DNA from: Acholeplasma sp. OttesenSCG-928-E16
Lineage (GTDB): Bacteria > Bacillota_I > Bacilli_A > Acholeplasmatales > Acholeplasmataceae
Length of the DNA stretch: 64,000 nt
NCBI GenBank assembly: GCA_030266845.1
Contig: JAJDIT010000001.1
Coordinates: 1-64,000, forward strand
Direction: 5' to 3'
A program made the translations under genes and the position numbers. The number at the start of each line of letters is the position of its first letter. The stretch's first letter is position 1. Under the pieces are notes generated by a model, which made no database searches, was not told the origin of the DNA, and saw only the letters and a program-made list of their open reading frames with translations. This document shows, in pieces, positions 1 through 8,555 of the stretch.

Positions 1-14
1 ATAGGATAACTTAT

Positions 15-1496
15 ATGGAAAAGCAAAAGAAAACCCCATTCTACTCAAAATTAAAAGAATATTCAAGTGAAGACATCGTCCCTTTTGATGTCCCGGGGCA
101 TAAAAGAGGCATTTTAGAAACCGATTTAAAATTAGATGTTGGGCCAGATATATATAAATTAGATAGCAATGCTCCAAGAGGATTAGATAACCTAAATCAT
201 CCCAAGGGAGTCATTAAGGAATCAGAAAAGTTAGCCGCCCTAGCTTTTCAAGCTGATGAGGCATTTTTCTTAACTGGTGGGACAACGAGCGGGATTTTAG
301 CGATGATGATGCTTGCCGTCAAGGCAAAACAGAAGATAATTATGCCTAGAAATGTCCACAAGTCTATTATTAATGGATTAATACTAAGTGGAGGAATACC
401 GGTTTTCATTAAACCGGATATGGATAATGACTTAGGAATTGCAAATGGCGTTAGTTTTGAAAAATACAAGAATGCAATAGATGATAATGAAGATGCGGTG
501 GCAATATTAGTTATTAATCCGACTTATTTTGGTGTAGTTAATGACTTAGATAAGATTATTTCTTATGCACATGAGAAAGAAATGTTAGTATTAGCTGATG
601 AAGCACACGGCGGTAATCTTTATTTTTCTAGTGAACTACCAAAAGGAGCAATTCATTCAGGAGCGGATATAAGTGCCGTGTCGATGCATAAGAGCTTAGG
701 TTCACTTACTCAAAGTTCAATTTTACTAACGAAAGGGAATAAAGTGGATTTGAGAAAGTTGAGATCTACTTTAAACATAGTTCAATCAACATCACCGAGT
801 CAACTATTGATTGCATCTATCGATGTTGCTAGAAAAACAATGTTTTTTGAAGGACATAAATTAGACGGTGTCGTTCATATTGTAGATGAAACAATAAATA
901 AGATAAATGAGATTCCAGGATTAAAAGCTGTTGGTAAGGATTACTTCATAAAAAAGGGAGCTTTTGATTATGATCCCACTAGATTAATAATAGATTTCTC
1001 AAGACTGGGAATGACCGGATTTGAGGCGTACAGAGTACTAGCGGATGACTATAAGATTCAGATGGAATTGGCAGAATCTAAGATTGTATTGGCGGTAATG
1101 TCTATTGGAACAACAAAAGAACATTTAGAGAAATTACTATCCGCGCTTAAAGATTTATCAAATAAGAGATATAATAGTAGTATAAAAACAGAGAGTAAAG
1201 TGATATTCGTTTATCCAGAGAGTTATACTAGACCAAGAGAAGCATATCACGCTCCATACAAAATAATTAAAATTGAAGATTCCCTTAATGAAATTGCTGC
1301 TGGGTCAATTATGGCTTATCCGCCCGGTATACCGTTAGTTATACCTGGCGAAATAATAACAAGAGAAATCATCGATGCACTAATTGAATACAAAAATAAT
1401 GATCAAACGATTCTTTCAGATACCGAAGAAGGATACATAAAGGTTATTGATAAGGATGAATGGATAAAATGGGAGGGGTTTAACGATGAAATTTAA
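15..1496 (+). CDS. speA: Arginine decarboxylase (Orn/Lys/Arg decarboxylase family, PLP)
   Basis: The 493-residue protein is a fold-type I PLP decarboxylase of the Bacillus SpeA/YaaO type, expected to convert arginine to agmatine in the cytosol. The N-terminus has the family motif FDVPGHKRG (residues 24-32). LTGGTTSG (86-93) fits the PLP-phosphate region, DEAHGG (195-200) carries the PLP-contacting Asp and His, and SMHK ends in the Schiff-base lysine K226. The length is normal. The start is ATG, 7 nt after an AGGA-like ribosome-binding site. The gene overlaps the agmatinase gene by 11 bp. That neighbour makes arginine the likely substrate rather than lysine, because agmatinase uses the product of arginine decarboxylation. 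The substrate itself cannot be read from the sequence. Confidence 0.9.
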   Translation: MEKQKKTPFYSKLKEYSSEDIVPFDVPGHKRGILETDLKLDVGPDIYKLDSNAPRGLDNLNHPKGVIKESEKLAALAFQADEAFFLTGGTTSGILAMMMLAVKAKQKIIMPRNVHKSIINGLILSGGIPVFIKPDMDNDLGIANGVSFEKYKNAIDDNEDAVAILVINPTYFGVVNDLDKIISYAHEKEMLVLADEAHGGNLYFSSELPKGAIHSGADISAVSMHKSLGSLTQSSILLTKGNKVDLRKLRSTLNIVQSTSPSQLLIASIDVARKTMFFEGHKLDGVVHIVDETINKINEIPGLKAVGKDYFIKKGAFDYDPTRLIIDFSRLGMTGFEAYRVLADDYKIQMELAESKIVLAVMSIGTTKEHLEKLLSALKDLSNKRYNSSIKTESKVIFVYPESYTRPREAYHAPYKIIKIEDSLNEIAAGSIMAYPPGIPLVIPGEIITREIIDALIEYKNNDQTILSDTEEGYIKVIDKDEWIKWEGFNDEI

Positions 1497-2349
1497 TAAA
1501 GTAGACTTATCTTTTCAAAGTTGTGATGCTACCTATGATGAGGCTGATGTTGTAATATTTAGTGTACCTATGGATGCCACAACATCATTTAGACCTGGAA
1601 CTAGATTTGCAGGCAATGCCATAAGGGTAGATTCAGTAGGAATTGAATGGTATTCCCCATATCGAAATATGGACTTAAAAGATTATAAAACCTGTGATAT
1701 AGGAGATCTAAATATTCCGGTTGGCGATGTGGAAGAGGCATTAAATATTGTCTATGAAACGACTAAACAAATCATTAATGATGGAAAAAAGGCTATTATG
1801 GTTGGAGGCGAACACTTAGTTTCTTATTCAACGATAAAGGCTTATCATGAAAAATATAGTGACCTTTTTGTCATTCATTTTGATGCTCATACTGATTTAC
1901 GGGATGAATTTTTAGGGAGAAAATTATCTCATGCTACTTTTATGAAACACGCACATGAATTTCTTGGCGATGGCAAAATATTTCAATTTGGAATAAGAAG
2001 CGGCGATAAAAAAGAATTCGAGTGGGCACAAGAAGGCCATATATTTCAACAAAAATTCAATTTTGATTACCTAGATGAAACTATTGAGAAGTTAAAAGAT
2101 AAACCTGTTTATATTACGATTGATCTTGATGTGTTAGACCCAAGTGTTTTTCCGGGAACTGGGACACCAGAACCAGGAGGAATGCAGTATAAAGATCTAT
2201 TAAAGGCTTTTGATTCTTTTGAAAAATTAAACAACATTGTTGGATGTGATATTGTTGAGTTGGCACCAATGCTTGATGCTAGCGGGGCATCAACAATGGT
2301 TGCAGTAAAATCATTAAGGGAGTTAGTGTTGTTATTACATAGAAAATGA
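1486..2349 (+). CDS. speB: Agmatinase (ureohydrolase family)
   Basis: The 287-residue ureohydrolase is predicted to split agmatine into putrescine and urea with a binuclear Mn centre. All metal-ligand blocks are visible: GGEH (first His), FDAHTDLRD (Asp-x-His-x-Asp) and TIDLDVLDP (the two late Asp). The length matches family members. ATG follows GGGAGG by about 9 nt inside the last codons of speA, so the two genes are translationally linked. The TGA stop at 2347-2349 overlaps the next ATG. Together with speA it makes a two-step arginine-to-putrescine route; no spermidine synthase is seen in the window. Confidence 0.92.
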   Translation: MKFNKVDLSFQSCDATYDEADVVIFSVPMDATTSFRPGTRFAGNAIRVDSVGIEWYSPYRNMDLKDYKTCDIGDLNIPVGDVEEALNIVYETTKQIINDGKKAIMVGGEHLVSYSTIKAYHEKYSDLFVIHFDAHTDLRDEFLGRKLSHATFMKHAHEFLGDGKIFQFGIRSGDKKEFEWAQEGHIFQQKFNFDYLDETIEKLKDKPVYITIDLDVLDPSVFPGTGTPEPGGMQYKDLLKAFDSFEKLNNIVGCDIVELAPMLDASGASTMVAVKSLRELVLLLHRK

Positions 2350-3251
2350 AATGTTTATTGATTTATAATCCTGTAAGTGGGAAGGGAAAATTTAAAGATG
2401 AAGTTCCTTTGGTTAGGGGATTAGTTGAAAAAAAGGGACACACCCTAGAAGTATTTGAAACATCTGAGGATGAGAAAATATGCGATGAGGTAACAGAGTT
2501 AGCATCCCAATATGATGTTTTTTTAGTTGCTGGAGGAGACGGAACTCTTAATTTTGTCATCAACTGTATTATGCAAGTAGATATTAATAAGAGGCCTAAA
2601 GTGCTTCTTATCCCGAGAGGAACCTGCAATGATGTTGCCCATATTTTTGGAATCAATAAAGAACTAAGTAATAACATTGATCTTTTAGATTTAGAACCCA
2701 TTAAAACAGATATTGGACAGATAAATGAAAAATATTTTTGTTATTCAACGGCATGTGGAGCTTTTTCGGAAACCACATATCAAGTAAAAAGAAAAGATGT
2801 TAATAAGTATGGATATTTAGCATATATCAAAGAAGGAATCAAAAAAACTGGAAAAAATAAGAAAATTCCAATTAAAGTAAAACATGATATTGGAGAAGTA
2901 TCTGGTGATTTTTGTCTCGCAATTATCTTAAATAGTAAAAAAGTAGCTGGATTTACCTTAAGATTTTATTCAGAAGCCAAAATGAATGATGGACTTTTAG
3001 AAATGCGACTTTTAAAGGCGTTTGGTTTTTTTAATATGTTAAAAATAATCTTTTTCTTCTTATTTGCGGGGACAAGAGGGATAAGAGACAAACACCTAAT
3101 ATCCAGAAATTTCGAGGTTGAGATGCCTAGTAATGTTGGGTGGAACATTGATGGCGAAAAAGGTCCATCTGGAAATGTCTTTATTAAAACTCACAAGGAA
3201 GCAATCGAGTTTTTCGTATCTGAAAGAAGCAAAAAAAAGTATTATCTCTAA
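2346..3251 (+). CDS. Diacylglycerol/sphingosine kinase-like lipid kinase (YegS/DgkB family)
   Basis: The 301-residue protein has the DAGK catalytic fold. It opens with IYNPVSGKGK, has the nucleotide-binding GGDGTLN motif at about residues 61-67, and has PRGTCNDVA, the counterpart of the family's GTxNDfAR motif. Such enzymes phosphorylate diacylglycerol or related lipids at the inner membrane face. The ATG overlaps the speB stop by 4 nt (ATGA), so it is co-transcribed with the polyamine genes, although no functional link is known. The closest family assignment is BmrU/YerQ-like, and the exact lipid substrate cannot be told from sequence. Confidence 0.82.
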   Translation: MKCLLIYNPVSGKGKFKDEVPLVRGLVEKKGHTLEVFETSEDEKICDEVTELASQYDVFLVAGGDGTLNFVINCIMQVDINKRPKVLLIPRGTCNDVAHIFGINKELSNNIDLLDLEPIKTDIGQINEKYFCYSTACGAFSETTYQVKRKDVNKYGYLAYIKEGIKKTGKNKKIPIKVKHDIGEVSGDFCLAIILNSKKVAGFTLRFYSEAKMNDGLLEMRLLKAFGFFNMLKIIFFFLFAGTRGIRDKHLISRNFEVEMPSNVGWNIDGEKGPSGNVFIKTHKEAIEFFVSERSKKKYYL

Positions 3252-3321
3252 AGAATAATTTTTAAAAAATATAAATAAAAAATTATGAAACAATTTTCAT
3301 TTTTTTCTTTCTACAATTTCC

Positions 3322-3350
3322 TTGATAAAGTGGAACAAATGAAATATAAT
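3322..3350 (+). promoter_or_regulatory. Predicted sigma-A promoter of nrdDG
   Basis: TTGATA (3322-3327) and TATAAT (3345-3350) are separated by exactly 17 bp. The expected start point is near 3357, which leaves a leader of about 130 nt before nrdD. Confidence 0.75.
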
Positions 3351-3356
3351 GATTAT

Positions 3357-3487
3357 ACCCGAACGGGGAAGGGGAACATAGTATAAATATGGGATAAGTA
3401 AATTAAAAAGTGTTTTTTCACATCTTTTTTCTTTCCAATAAGCATACTATGTATGCTTTTTATATTATAAAAGATAGGGGTATTGGT
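3357..3487 (+). promoter_or_regulatory. nrdD leader with inverted repeats
   Basis: The untranslated leader contains a compact repeat CCCGAACGGG (3358-3367), a small GTG-T6-CAC hairpin followed by a T-rich run, and a perfect palindrome GCATAC-TAT-GTATGC at 3442-3456 about 32 nt before the start codon. The palindrome does not fit the NrdR-box consensus (ACACTATATATTGTGT-like). Whether it is a protein site, an RNA hairpin or chance is unknown. Confidence 0.4.
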
Positions 3488-5776
3488 ATGGTAAAAAAGA
3501 TTAGAAAAAGAGATGGTAGATTAGTTCAGTTTAATCAAGAAAAGATAGCTAACGCAATCTCAAAGGCTTTAACAGCAAGCGGAAACAGTCTTGATAAATT
3601 AGATGACATTACTAGTGATGTAGTTGATGTTATTAATAAAGAATATCAAACGAAGGCTCCGACTGTTGAGTCTATTCAAGATATCGTCGAAAGAGAACTT
3701 ATGCGATATGGTTTAACAGATGCTGCAAAACAGTATATTTTATATCGCGAAGAGCGAAATAGAGTAAGAGATAAAGACACCAGACTAATGAAAACCTTTC
3801 ATGATATCGCTTTTTCTAAGAGTGAAGCAAGTGACCTAAAAAGAGAAAACGCCAATATTAATGGTGACACTCCGATGGGGGCAATGCTTAAATATGGAAG
3901 TGAAGGGGCAAAAGAGTTTAATAAAATATTCGTTTTAAACCCAAAACATGCAGAAGCTCACGAAAAAGGATTGATTCATATTCATGACCTTGATTTTTTA
4001 ACATTAACTATGACATGTTGCCAAATTGACCTAACAAAACTATTTACAGGAGGATTTCAAACTGGTCACGGCTCAGTAAGAGAACCCCAAGATATTAAAA
4101 CTTATGCTGCACTCGCATGTATAGCTATTCAGTCCAATCAAAATGATCAACACGGAGGACAAGGAGTTCCTAAATTTGATTATGATATGGCGGTTGGAGT
4201 AAGAAAAACATATGTTAGAAAGTATCGAGAAAATCTGACAAAATTAGCGGATATTTATGATATAAATATTGATTCAAGAGCTGTTTTAGATGATATTAAG
4301 GCTAAATATGGTGTTTCGCCAAAGCTAGATAATAATGAAATTGACAAGTACATAGGGTCATACTTACCAGAAGATAAAAAAGAAAAAGTTCTTTCCTTAT
4401 GCGCGAAATATGCTAAAAATGAAACAATAAGAGATACTTATCAAGCGATGGAATCACTTATTCACAATTTAAATACGATGCACTCAAGAGCTGGTGCACA
4501 AGTTCCTTTTAGTTCTTTAAACTATGGAACCGATACTTCTCCGGAAGGAAGACTTGTCATGGAACAAATAATGAAAGCGACGATTGCCGGGATGGGTGAA
4601 AATGAAACACCAATCTTTCCAATTCAAATATTCAAAGTAAAAGAAGGAGTGAATTATAACCCTGAAGATCCAAACTACGATTTATTTAAATTAGCTATTA
4701 AAACATCTGCTAAAAGACTATTTCCTAACTTCTCATTTATTGATGCTCCATTTAATCTTCAATATTATGATAAGAATAATGCTGATACCGAAATTGCCTA
4801 TATGGGATGTAGAACGAGGGTTATTGGAAATACCTTTGATCCTAGTAATGAAATAGTAACTGGTCGCGGGAATATTAGTTTTACAAGTATAAACTTACCG
4901 AGATTAGCAATAACAAACAACAATATGGATGCCTTCTTTACAGCTTTAGACAAAACTGTTGATCTCGTAATTGAGCAGTTATTAGAAAGATTTGAAATTC
5001 AAAGGAATCTTCATGTTTATAATTTCCCATTCTTATTTGGGCAAGGAGTATGGATTGATTCAGATAAACTAAATAGAAATGATAAAATTGATGAAGTTGC
5101 AAAACATGGATCAATGGCTGTTGGGTTTATAGGGCTAGCGGAATCTTTAAAGGTATTACTAGGAGCACACCACGGAGAGTCTAAAGAAGCTCAAGAATTA
5201 GGGTTAGAGATTATTTCATTCATGCGAAAGAAAGTTGATGATGCCTCTAAAAAATATAATTTAAATTTCAGCTTGGTCGCTACGCCTGCCGAAGGATTAT
5301 CAGGAAGATTTGTCAGAATAGATAGAAAAGAATTCGGTAATATAGAAGGAGTTACTAATCACGAATACTATACAAACTCTTTTCATATTCCTGTTTATTA
5401 CGAAACTAACGCTTATCATAAAATTGATGTTGAAGCACCATATCATGAACTTACAAATGGTGGACACATCAGCTATGTGGAATTAGATGGAGATGCTTCT
5501 AAGAATGAAGAAGCCTTTGAAACGGTTATTAGATATATGCATGATAAGGGAGTTGGATATGGTTCGATTAATCATGCAGTAGATCGCGACCCAGAATGTG
5601 GATTTATTGGAATCATCGATGATGAATGTCCTAAATGCGGCAGAAAAGAATCGAAGAATAGTCCTTTTGAAAGAATTAGAAGGATTACTGGATATCTAGT
5701 TGGGTCATTAGAAAGATTTAATAATGCCAAAAGAAAGGAAGTCGAAGAAAGAGTTAAGCATGTCAAGAAAAATTAG
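3488..5776 (+). CDS. nrdD: Anaerobic ribonucleoside-triphosphate reductase
   Basis: This class III ribonucleotide reductase makes dNTPs without oxygen, using a glycyl radical. The start chosen is the ATG at 3488, which gives 762 residues; a further 26 in-frame codons upstream lack family similarity. Residues 1-90 form an ATP-cone (VKKIRKRDGRLVQF). The C-terminus has CPKCG (C714, C717) plus an upstream ECG of the zinc site, and RRITGYLVGS, where G735 is the radical glycine, followed by RFNN. The first zinc pair shows one Cys (DPECG) rather than CxxC. The gene overlaps nrdG by 17 bp. It matches the strictly or facultatively anaerobic metabolism suggested by nifJ. Confidence 0.95.
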   Translation: MVKKIRKRDGRLVQFNQEKIANAISKALTASGNSLDKLDDITSDVVDVINKEYQTKAPTVESIQDIVERELMRYGLTDAAKQYILYREERNRVRDKDTRLMKTFHDIAFSKSEASDLKRENANINGDTPMGAMLKYGSEGAKEFNKIFVLNPKHAEAHEKGLIHIHDLDFLTLTMTCCQIDLTKLFTGGFQTGHGSVREPQDIKTYAALACIAIQSNQNDQHGGQGVPKFDYDMAVGVRKTYVRKYRENLTKLADIYDINIDSRAVLDDIKAKYGVSPKLDNNEIDKYIGSYLPEDKKEKVLSLCAKYAKNETIRDTYQAMESLIHNLNTMHSRAGAQVPFSSLNYGTDTSPEGRLVMEQIMKATIAGMGENETPIFPIQIFKVKEGVNYNPEDPNYDLFKLAIKTSAKRLFPNFSFIDAPFNLQYYDKNNADTEIAYMGCRTRVIGNTFDPSNEIVTGRGNISFTSINLPRLAITNNNMDAFFTALDKTVDLVIEQLLERFEIQRNLHVYNFPFLFGQGVWIDSDKLNRNDKIDEVAKHGSMAVGFIGLAESLKVLLGAHHGESKEAQELGLEIISFMRKKVDDASKKYNLNFSLVATPAEGLSGRFVRIDRKEFGNIEGVTNHEYYTNSFHIPVYYETNAYHKIDVEAPYHELTNGGHISYVELDGDASKNEEAFETVIRYMHDKGVGYGSINHAVDRDPECGFIGIIDDECPKCGRKESKNSPFERIRRITGYLVGSLERFNNAKRKEVEERVKHVKKN

Positions 5777-6272
5777 ACTTTCAGGAGTGGTTAACGACTC
5801 AATAGTTGATGGTCCAGGACTGAGACTTTCCATTTTTACACAAGGTTGTTTAATGGAATGCGAGGGATGTCAGAATAAAGAAACATGGGATATAAATGGT
5901 GGGTCATTATATAATATAGATGATCTCGTTATTGAATGGCGGAAAAATCCTTTAATAAAGGGAATTACCATTAGTGGAGGAGAGCCCTTTTTACAAGCAG
6001 AATCTTGTTTAGAATTAGCAAAGAGAGCTGCTTTAGATGGACTTGATGTAATTATATACACAGGATATATTTATGAAGATTTAATATCAAGAAAAGACCC
6101 AATCATTGATGAATTATTAAGCTATACAAAATATTTGATTGATGGACCCTTTATTTTGAAGAAAAAAAGTTTAATGTTGTTGTTTAGGGGATCAACCAAT
6201 CAAAGAATAATTGATATAGATAAAACAAAGAAACAAAACAAAGTTGTTCTTATGGACGAATCAAACTATTAA
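5760..6272 (+). CDS. nrdG: Anaerobic ribonucleotide reductase activating protein (radical SAM)
   Basis: The 170-residue radical SAM activase generates the glycyl radical on NrdD. The cluster motif is CLMECEGC (C30, C34, C37; CxxxCxxC), and GGEP follows at about residue 75. Other conserved NrdG features are NDSIVDGPGLR near the N-terminus and DGPF late in the protein. The ATG at 5760 starts the recognisable family sequence inside the end of nrdD, which indicates coupled translation. The length is usual for NrdG. Confidence 0.93.
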   Translation: MSRKIRLSGVVNDSIVDGPGLRLSIFTQGCLMECEGCQNKETWDINGGSLYNIDDLVIEWRKNPLIKGITISGGEPFLQAESCLELAKRAALDGLDVIIYTGYIYEDLISRKDPIIDELLSYTKYLIDGPFILKKKSLMLLFRGSTNQRIIDIDKTKKQNKVVLMDESNY

Positions 6273-6294
6273 GCATCCGTTTGGGTGCTTTTTA
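6272..6294 (+). terminator. Intrinsic terminator of nrdDG
   Basis: AGCATCC (6272-6278) pairs with GGGTGCT (6283-6289) around a GTTT loop and is followed by a T run. It lies directly at the nrdG stop codon. Confidence 0.8.
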
Positions 6295-6297
6295 TAT

Positions 6298-6322
6298 AAA
6301 AAAATCCCGTTCAAAGGAACGG
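6298..6322 (-). terminator. Intrinsic terminator of the tRNA-His/tRNA-Gln unit
   Basis: CCGTTC (6307-6312) pairs with GAACGG (6317-6322). Read on the minus strand, the hairpin is followed by a run of seven T, just downstream of tRNA-Gln. Confidence 0.8.
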
Positions 6323-6339
6323 AATTTTCTAATAATTTA

Positions 6340-6413
6340 TGGCAGGCCCAGCTGGATTTGAACCAACGATGACGGAGTCAAAGTCCGTTGCCTTACCGCT
6401 TGGCTATGGGCCT
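6340..6413 (-). tRNA. tRNA-Gln (anticodon TTG)
   Basis: The minus strand folds as a complete 74-nt tRNA. The acceptor AGGCCCA pairs with TGGGCCT, the anticodon stem ACGGA/TCCGT carries loop CTTTGAC (anticodon TTG), the T-arm has GGTTCAAATCC, and the 3' CCA is genome-encoded. It is probably co-transcribed with tRNA-His upstream. Confidence 0.93.
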
Positions 6414-6434
6414 AATTATTATTTAAAAACTAAA

Positions 6435-6511
6435 TGGGGCGGCTGATGGGAGTTGAACCCACCAATGTCGGAGCCACAATCCGATGCGTTTACCGCTTCG
6501 CCACAGCCGCC
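6435..6511 (-). tRNA. tRNA-His (anticodon GTG)
   Basis: The minus strand folds as a tRNA with anticodon stem TCGGA/TCCGA and loop TTGTGGC (anticodon GTG). The acceptor GCGGCTG pairs with CAGCCGC, and an extra 5' G faces C73, which is the G-1 identity element of tRNA-His, here genome-encoded. The 3' CCA is encoded. It lies 21 bp upstream of tRNA-Gln. Confidence 0.93.
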
Positions 6512-6574
6512 ATCTAAAATTCCGCTACAGATATCAAGAAAGCTTTTCTTGGTGTCTTTTGACACGCATAATAT

Positions 6575-6602
6575 ATTATACAATTTTTTTAGTTTTTGTA
6601 AA
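6575..6602 (-). promoter_or_regulatory. Predicted promoter of tRNA-His/tRNA-Gln
   Basis: On the minus strand TTTACA (6602-6597) and TATAAT (6580-6575) are spaced by 16 bp. The leader before tRNA-His contains a GTGTC-TTTT-GACAC hairpin (6552-6565). Confidence 0.65.
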
Positions 6603-6633
6603 GTGAGAAAGTATGTAAAAAGCTTTTTATGAT

Positions 6634-6662
6634 TTGTATAATTTTAGATTTTATTATATCAT
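6634..6662 (+). promoter_or_regulatory. Predicted promoter of the 6.7-kb membrane-protein gene
   Basis: TTGTAT (6634-6639) and TATCAT (6657-6662) are spaced by 17 bp, 35 bp before the start codon. The promoter is divergent from the tRNA-His promoter. Confidence 0.55.
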
Positions 6663-6696
6663 AGATATCGGACTATGAAAGGATGGTACTTTATTA

Positions 6697-7824
6697 ATGA
6701 AATGGGTAGGAAGAATTTTATATGCTTTAGCTTTAGGTATTGTTACGTTTCTTGTATATACGATGAGCAACGTTTCAAAAATTGATACATTTAAAGAAGA
6801 TAATTTAAAAAATTTACATAATGATAGTGAAGTGACTCAAGAGGAAATCGATAACTTTGTAATTGCGTATGCGGCTTATGAAAAAACAGAGTTTAGTTAT
6901 CATCAAATGAAACCTGTCTATTCTTTCAAAGGAAAATCAACCAATGATAATATTGAGGGCGATGATAAGACTTCATTTAATATTGGACTATCTATATACT
7001 TAGTTCATCTTTTCAACGAAAGTAATAATGTTGGAGTAGATGCCTTATTCTTTAAGATAGATAACGATTTTTTAGTTAATGCGGGAACAGAAGATGAACC
7101 TAAAATTGGAATGACTGTTCCAATTTTAACGATTGAATTTAATGAAGCCTTAAGAAGAATTGATGATAAAGGAAATGTTACAATCGAAAAAGATGAAGAC
7201 GAAAATGAAATGAAAAGCACTTCCTTAACCTTTTCGGCATTATATAGAGGAGAGGAAATTGAAACTTTCTATGGTTGGGCGTTTCCGGCAGGATTAAGAA
7301 AGTACGAAGATAAAGAAGACTTAAAAAAGGATTCTTTTGTTGAAATCACGAGATTAGAGTTTAAGTACATAAATAGCGAAAACAAGACAAAGACTGCACT
7401 ATCTATCGTAAATACAGCTACTACCGAAGACCCAGTGGTACCAAACCCAGATGCGATTACTACCATAACCGAAGGAACAAGAGAGTTCTCGTTAAATAAA
7501 GATAATTCTTTTTTAAGTTGGACAGTTTCTAAGGAACAAGCAGAAAACATGGATTCTATATATTATGTCAGATTTAATCTAAGTGGCTATAATTATATAA
7601 TAATCAGAAATATGTTAATATATGCTGCAATAGCACTTGCTATTACGTATCTACTGTTCTTTAACAAGCATGTTGTTGCATACATAAGAGAAAAGAAAAT
7701 ACAAAAGGAATATGATGCAATAAAAGATACAGAAGATCAAACCGAAGATAAAGACGTTGATACATCACAAATATTTGTCGACAATAAAGATACTCAACCA
7801 GAAGTAAAAAAGAAAAGAAAATAA
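6697..7824 (+). CDS. Hypothetical bitopic membrane protein
   Basis: I do not recognise this 375-residue protein. One N-terminal hydrophobic helix (about residues 5-25) and one near residues 303-322 enclose an acidic domain of about 275 residues that should lie outside the cell. The last 50 residues are highly charged and end in KKKRK. The outer domain is rich in Asp, Glu, Asn and Thr with no Cys. ATG follows an AAAGGA-type site. It is a single-gene unit between tRNA genes and has its own promoter. A role in envelope structure is possible, but nothing in the sequence specifies it. Confidence 0.8.
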   Translation: MKWVGRILYALALGIVTFLVYTMSNVSKIDTFKEDNLKNLHNDSEVTQEEIDNFVIAYAAYEKTEFSYHQMKPVYSFKGKSTNDNIEGDDKTSFNIGLSIYLVHLFNESNNVGVDALFFKIDNDFLVNAGTEDEPKIGMTVPILTIEFNEALRRIDDKGNVTIEKDEDENEMKSTSLTFSALYRGEEIETFYGWAFPAGLRKYEDKEDLKKDSFVEITRLEFKYINSENKTKTALSIVNTATTEDPVVPNPDAITTITEGTREFSLNKDNSFLSWTVSKEQAENMDSIYYVRFNLSGYNYIIIRNMLIYAAIALAITYLLFFNKHVVAYIREKKIQKEYDAIKDTEDQTEDKDVDTSQIFVDNKDTQPEVKKKRK

Positions 7825-7835
7825 AAAATAATTTA

Positions 7836-7864
7836 TTGCATACCCAATTTTGATTTGTTATAAT
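7836..7864 (+). promoter_or_regulatory. Promoter of tRNA-Trp
   Basis: TTGCAT (7836-7841) and TATAAT (7859-7864) are spaced by 17 bp. The transcription start would be about 8 nt before the tRNA. Confidence 0.8.
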
Positions 7865-7878
7865 AGGTATGCAAAAAA

Positions 7879-7953
7879 AGGAATATGGTGTCAACGGTAG
7901 CACAGCGGTCTCCAAAACCGTTAGTACGGGTTCGAATCCTGTTATTCCTGCCA
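7879..7953 (+). tRNA. tRNA-Trp (anticodon CCA)
   Basis: The acceptor AGGAATA pairs with TATTCCT. The anticodon stem GCGGT/ACCGT holds loop CTCCAAA (anticodon CCA), the T-loop is TTCGAAT and the 3' CCA is encoded. It reads only UGG, consistent with TGA being a stop codon here. Confidence 0.94.
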
Positions 7954-7965
7954 GTTAAGAAGCAT

Positions 7966-7995
7966 AGGTTTGATACAGTGTATCAGGCCTTTTTT
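7966..7995 (+). terminator. Intrinsic terminator of tRNA-Trp
   Basis: AGGTTTGATAC (7966-7976) pairs with GTATCAGGCCT (7980-7990), 11 bp including two G-T pairs, and is followed by a T run. Confidence 0.8.
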
Positions 7996-8312
7996 AATGA
8001 CGAAATATCGATGAATAACCCCGTTTTAACATTTTTGTGCCCTTTTCACATCTTGCGTGAGTATTTACCAGGGATAAATACGGAGCTTATTGTTTTCGAA
8101 ATCACACTTTAGCAAGAAGCCAACATATTAGAGTAAACTATTGATTTAATTCTTTTTTATCGATAAGTTATATCTAATTTTACTTACGAAAAACAAGAAT
8201 AATTAAAGATTTGTAAGTTGAATGTTGGTTAATTTGTTACAAAATTAAAATGATTTCAAATTCGTAACACTTTATGAGTCTATATAGCATCATATAAATG
8301 GAGTGAACAACA
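7996..8312 (+). other. AT-rich gene-free stretch
   Basis: No convincing gene was found. Short frames here lack ribosome-binding sites and family motifs. The only structure seen is a loose GTTAC/GTAAC inverted repeat around 8236-8269 upstream of the ATPase remnant. Confidence 0.5.
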
Positions 8313-8538
8313 ATGCTTAATAAAAGAACAGAATATCTAGAACACATAAGAAGCTTTTATGAATCCAACCTAGTTAAAGTACAACTGGTGTTAGAAGAAG
8401 TGGTAAAAGTATTAGCCTCGCTTAAGGCAACTGAAAAAAGTATCAATTTTTGTGGCAGGAAGTAATTCTAAACTTTTATTGTCTTTTTCATCTGCCCCAA
8501 GTGATATACGAAGTGTCAGCGATAATAAAAACCATTAA
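8313..8538 (+). pseudogene. Remnant of an AAA/DUF4143 ATPase (frameshift plus internal deletion)
   Basis: A GGAGTG site precedes an ATG at 8313. The first 23 codons read MLNKRTEYLEHIRSFYESNL plus VKV, which fits the typical start of AAA/DUF4143 ATPases. One base is then missing at about 8382. In the next frame TGVRRSGKS, a Walker A loop, is intact at 8384-8410 and stops at 8423. A third frame from 8440 reads VSIFVAGSNSKLLLS, the sensor-1 region (I-x-x-TGSNSKLL) that normally lies about 100 residues further on, and stops at 8536. The gene is therefore decayed by a frameshift and an internal deletion. The family assignment rests on motif recognition only. Confidence 0.7.
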
Positions 8539-8555
8539 CTGTCATTCAAAATGCA

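Noticed and set aside
3357-3487. Cobalamin or other known riboswitch before nrdD
   Set aside because: The leader is too short, and none of the conserved boxes that I know could be recognised.
7885-8112. Plus-strand frame of 75 codons starting inside tRNA-Trp
   Set aside because: It begins within the tRNA and crosses its terminator. Such frames are a well-known artefact of tRNA genes.
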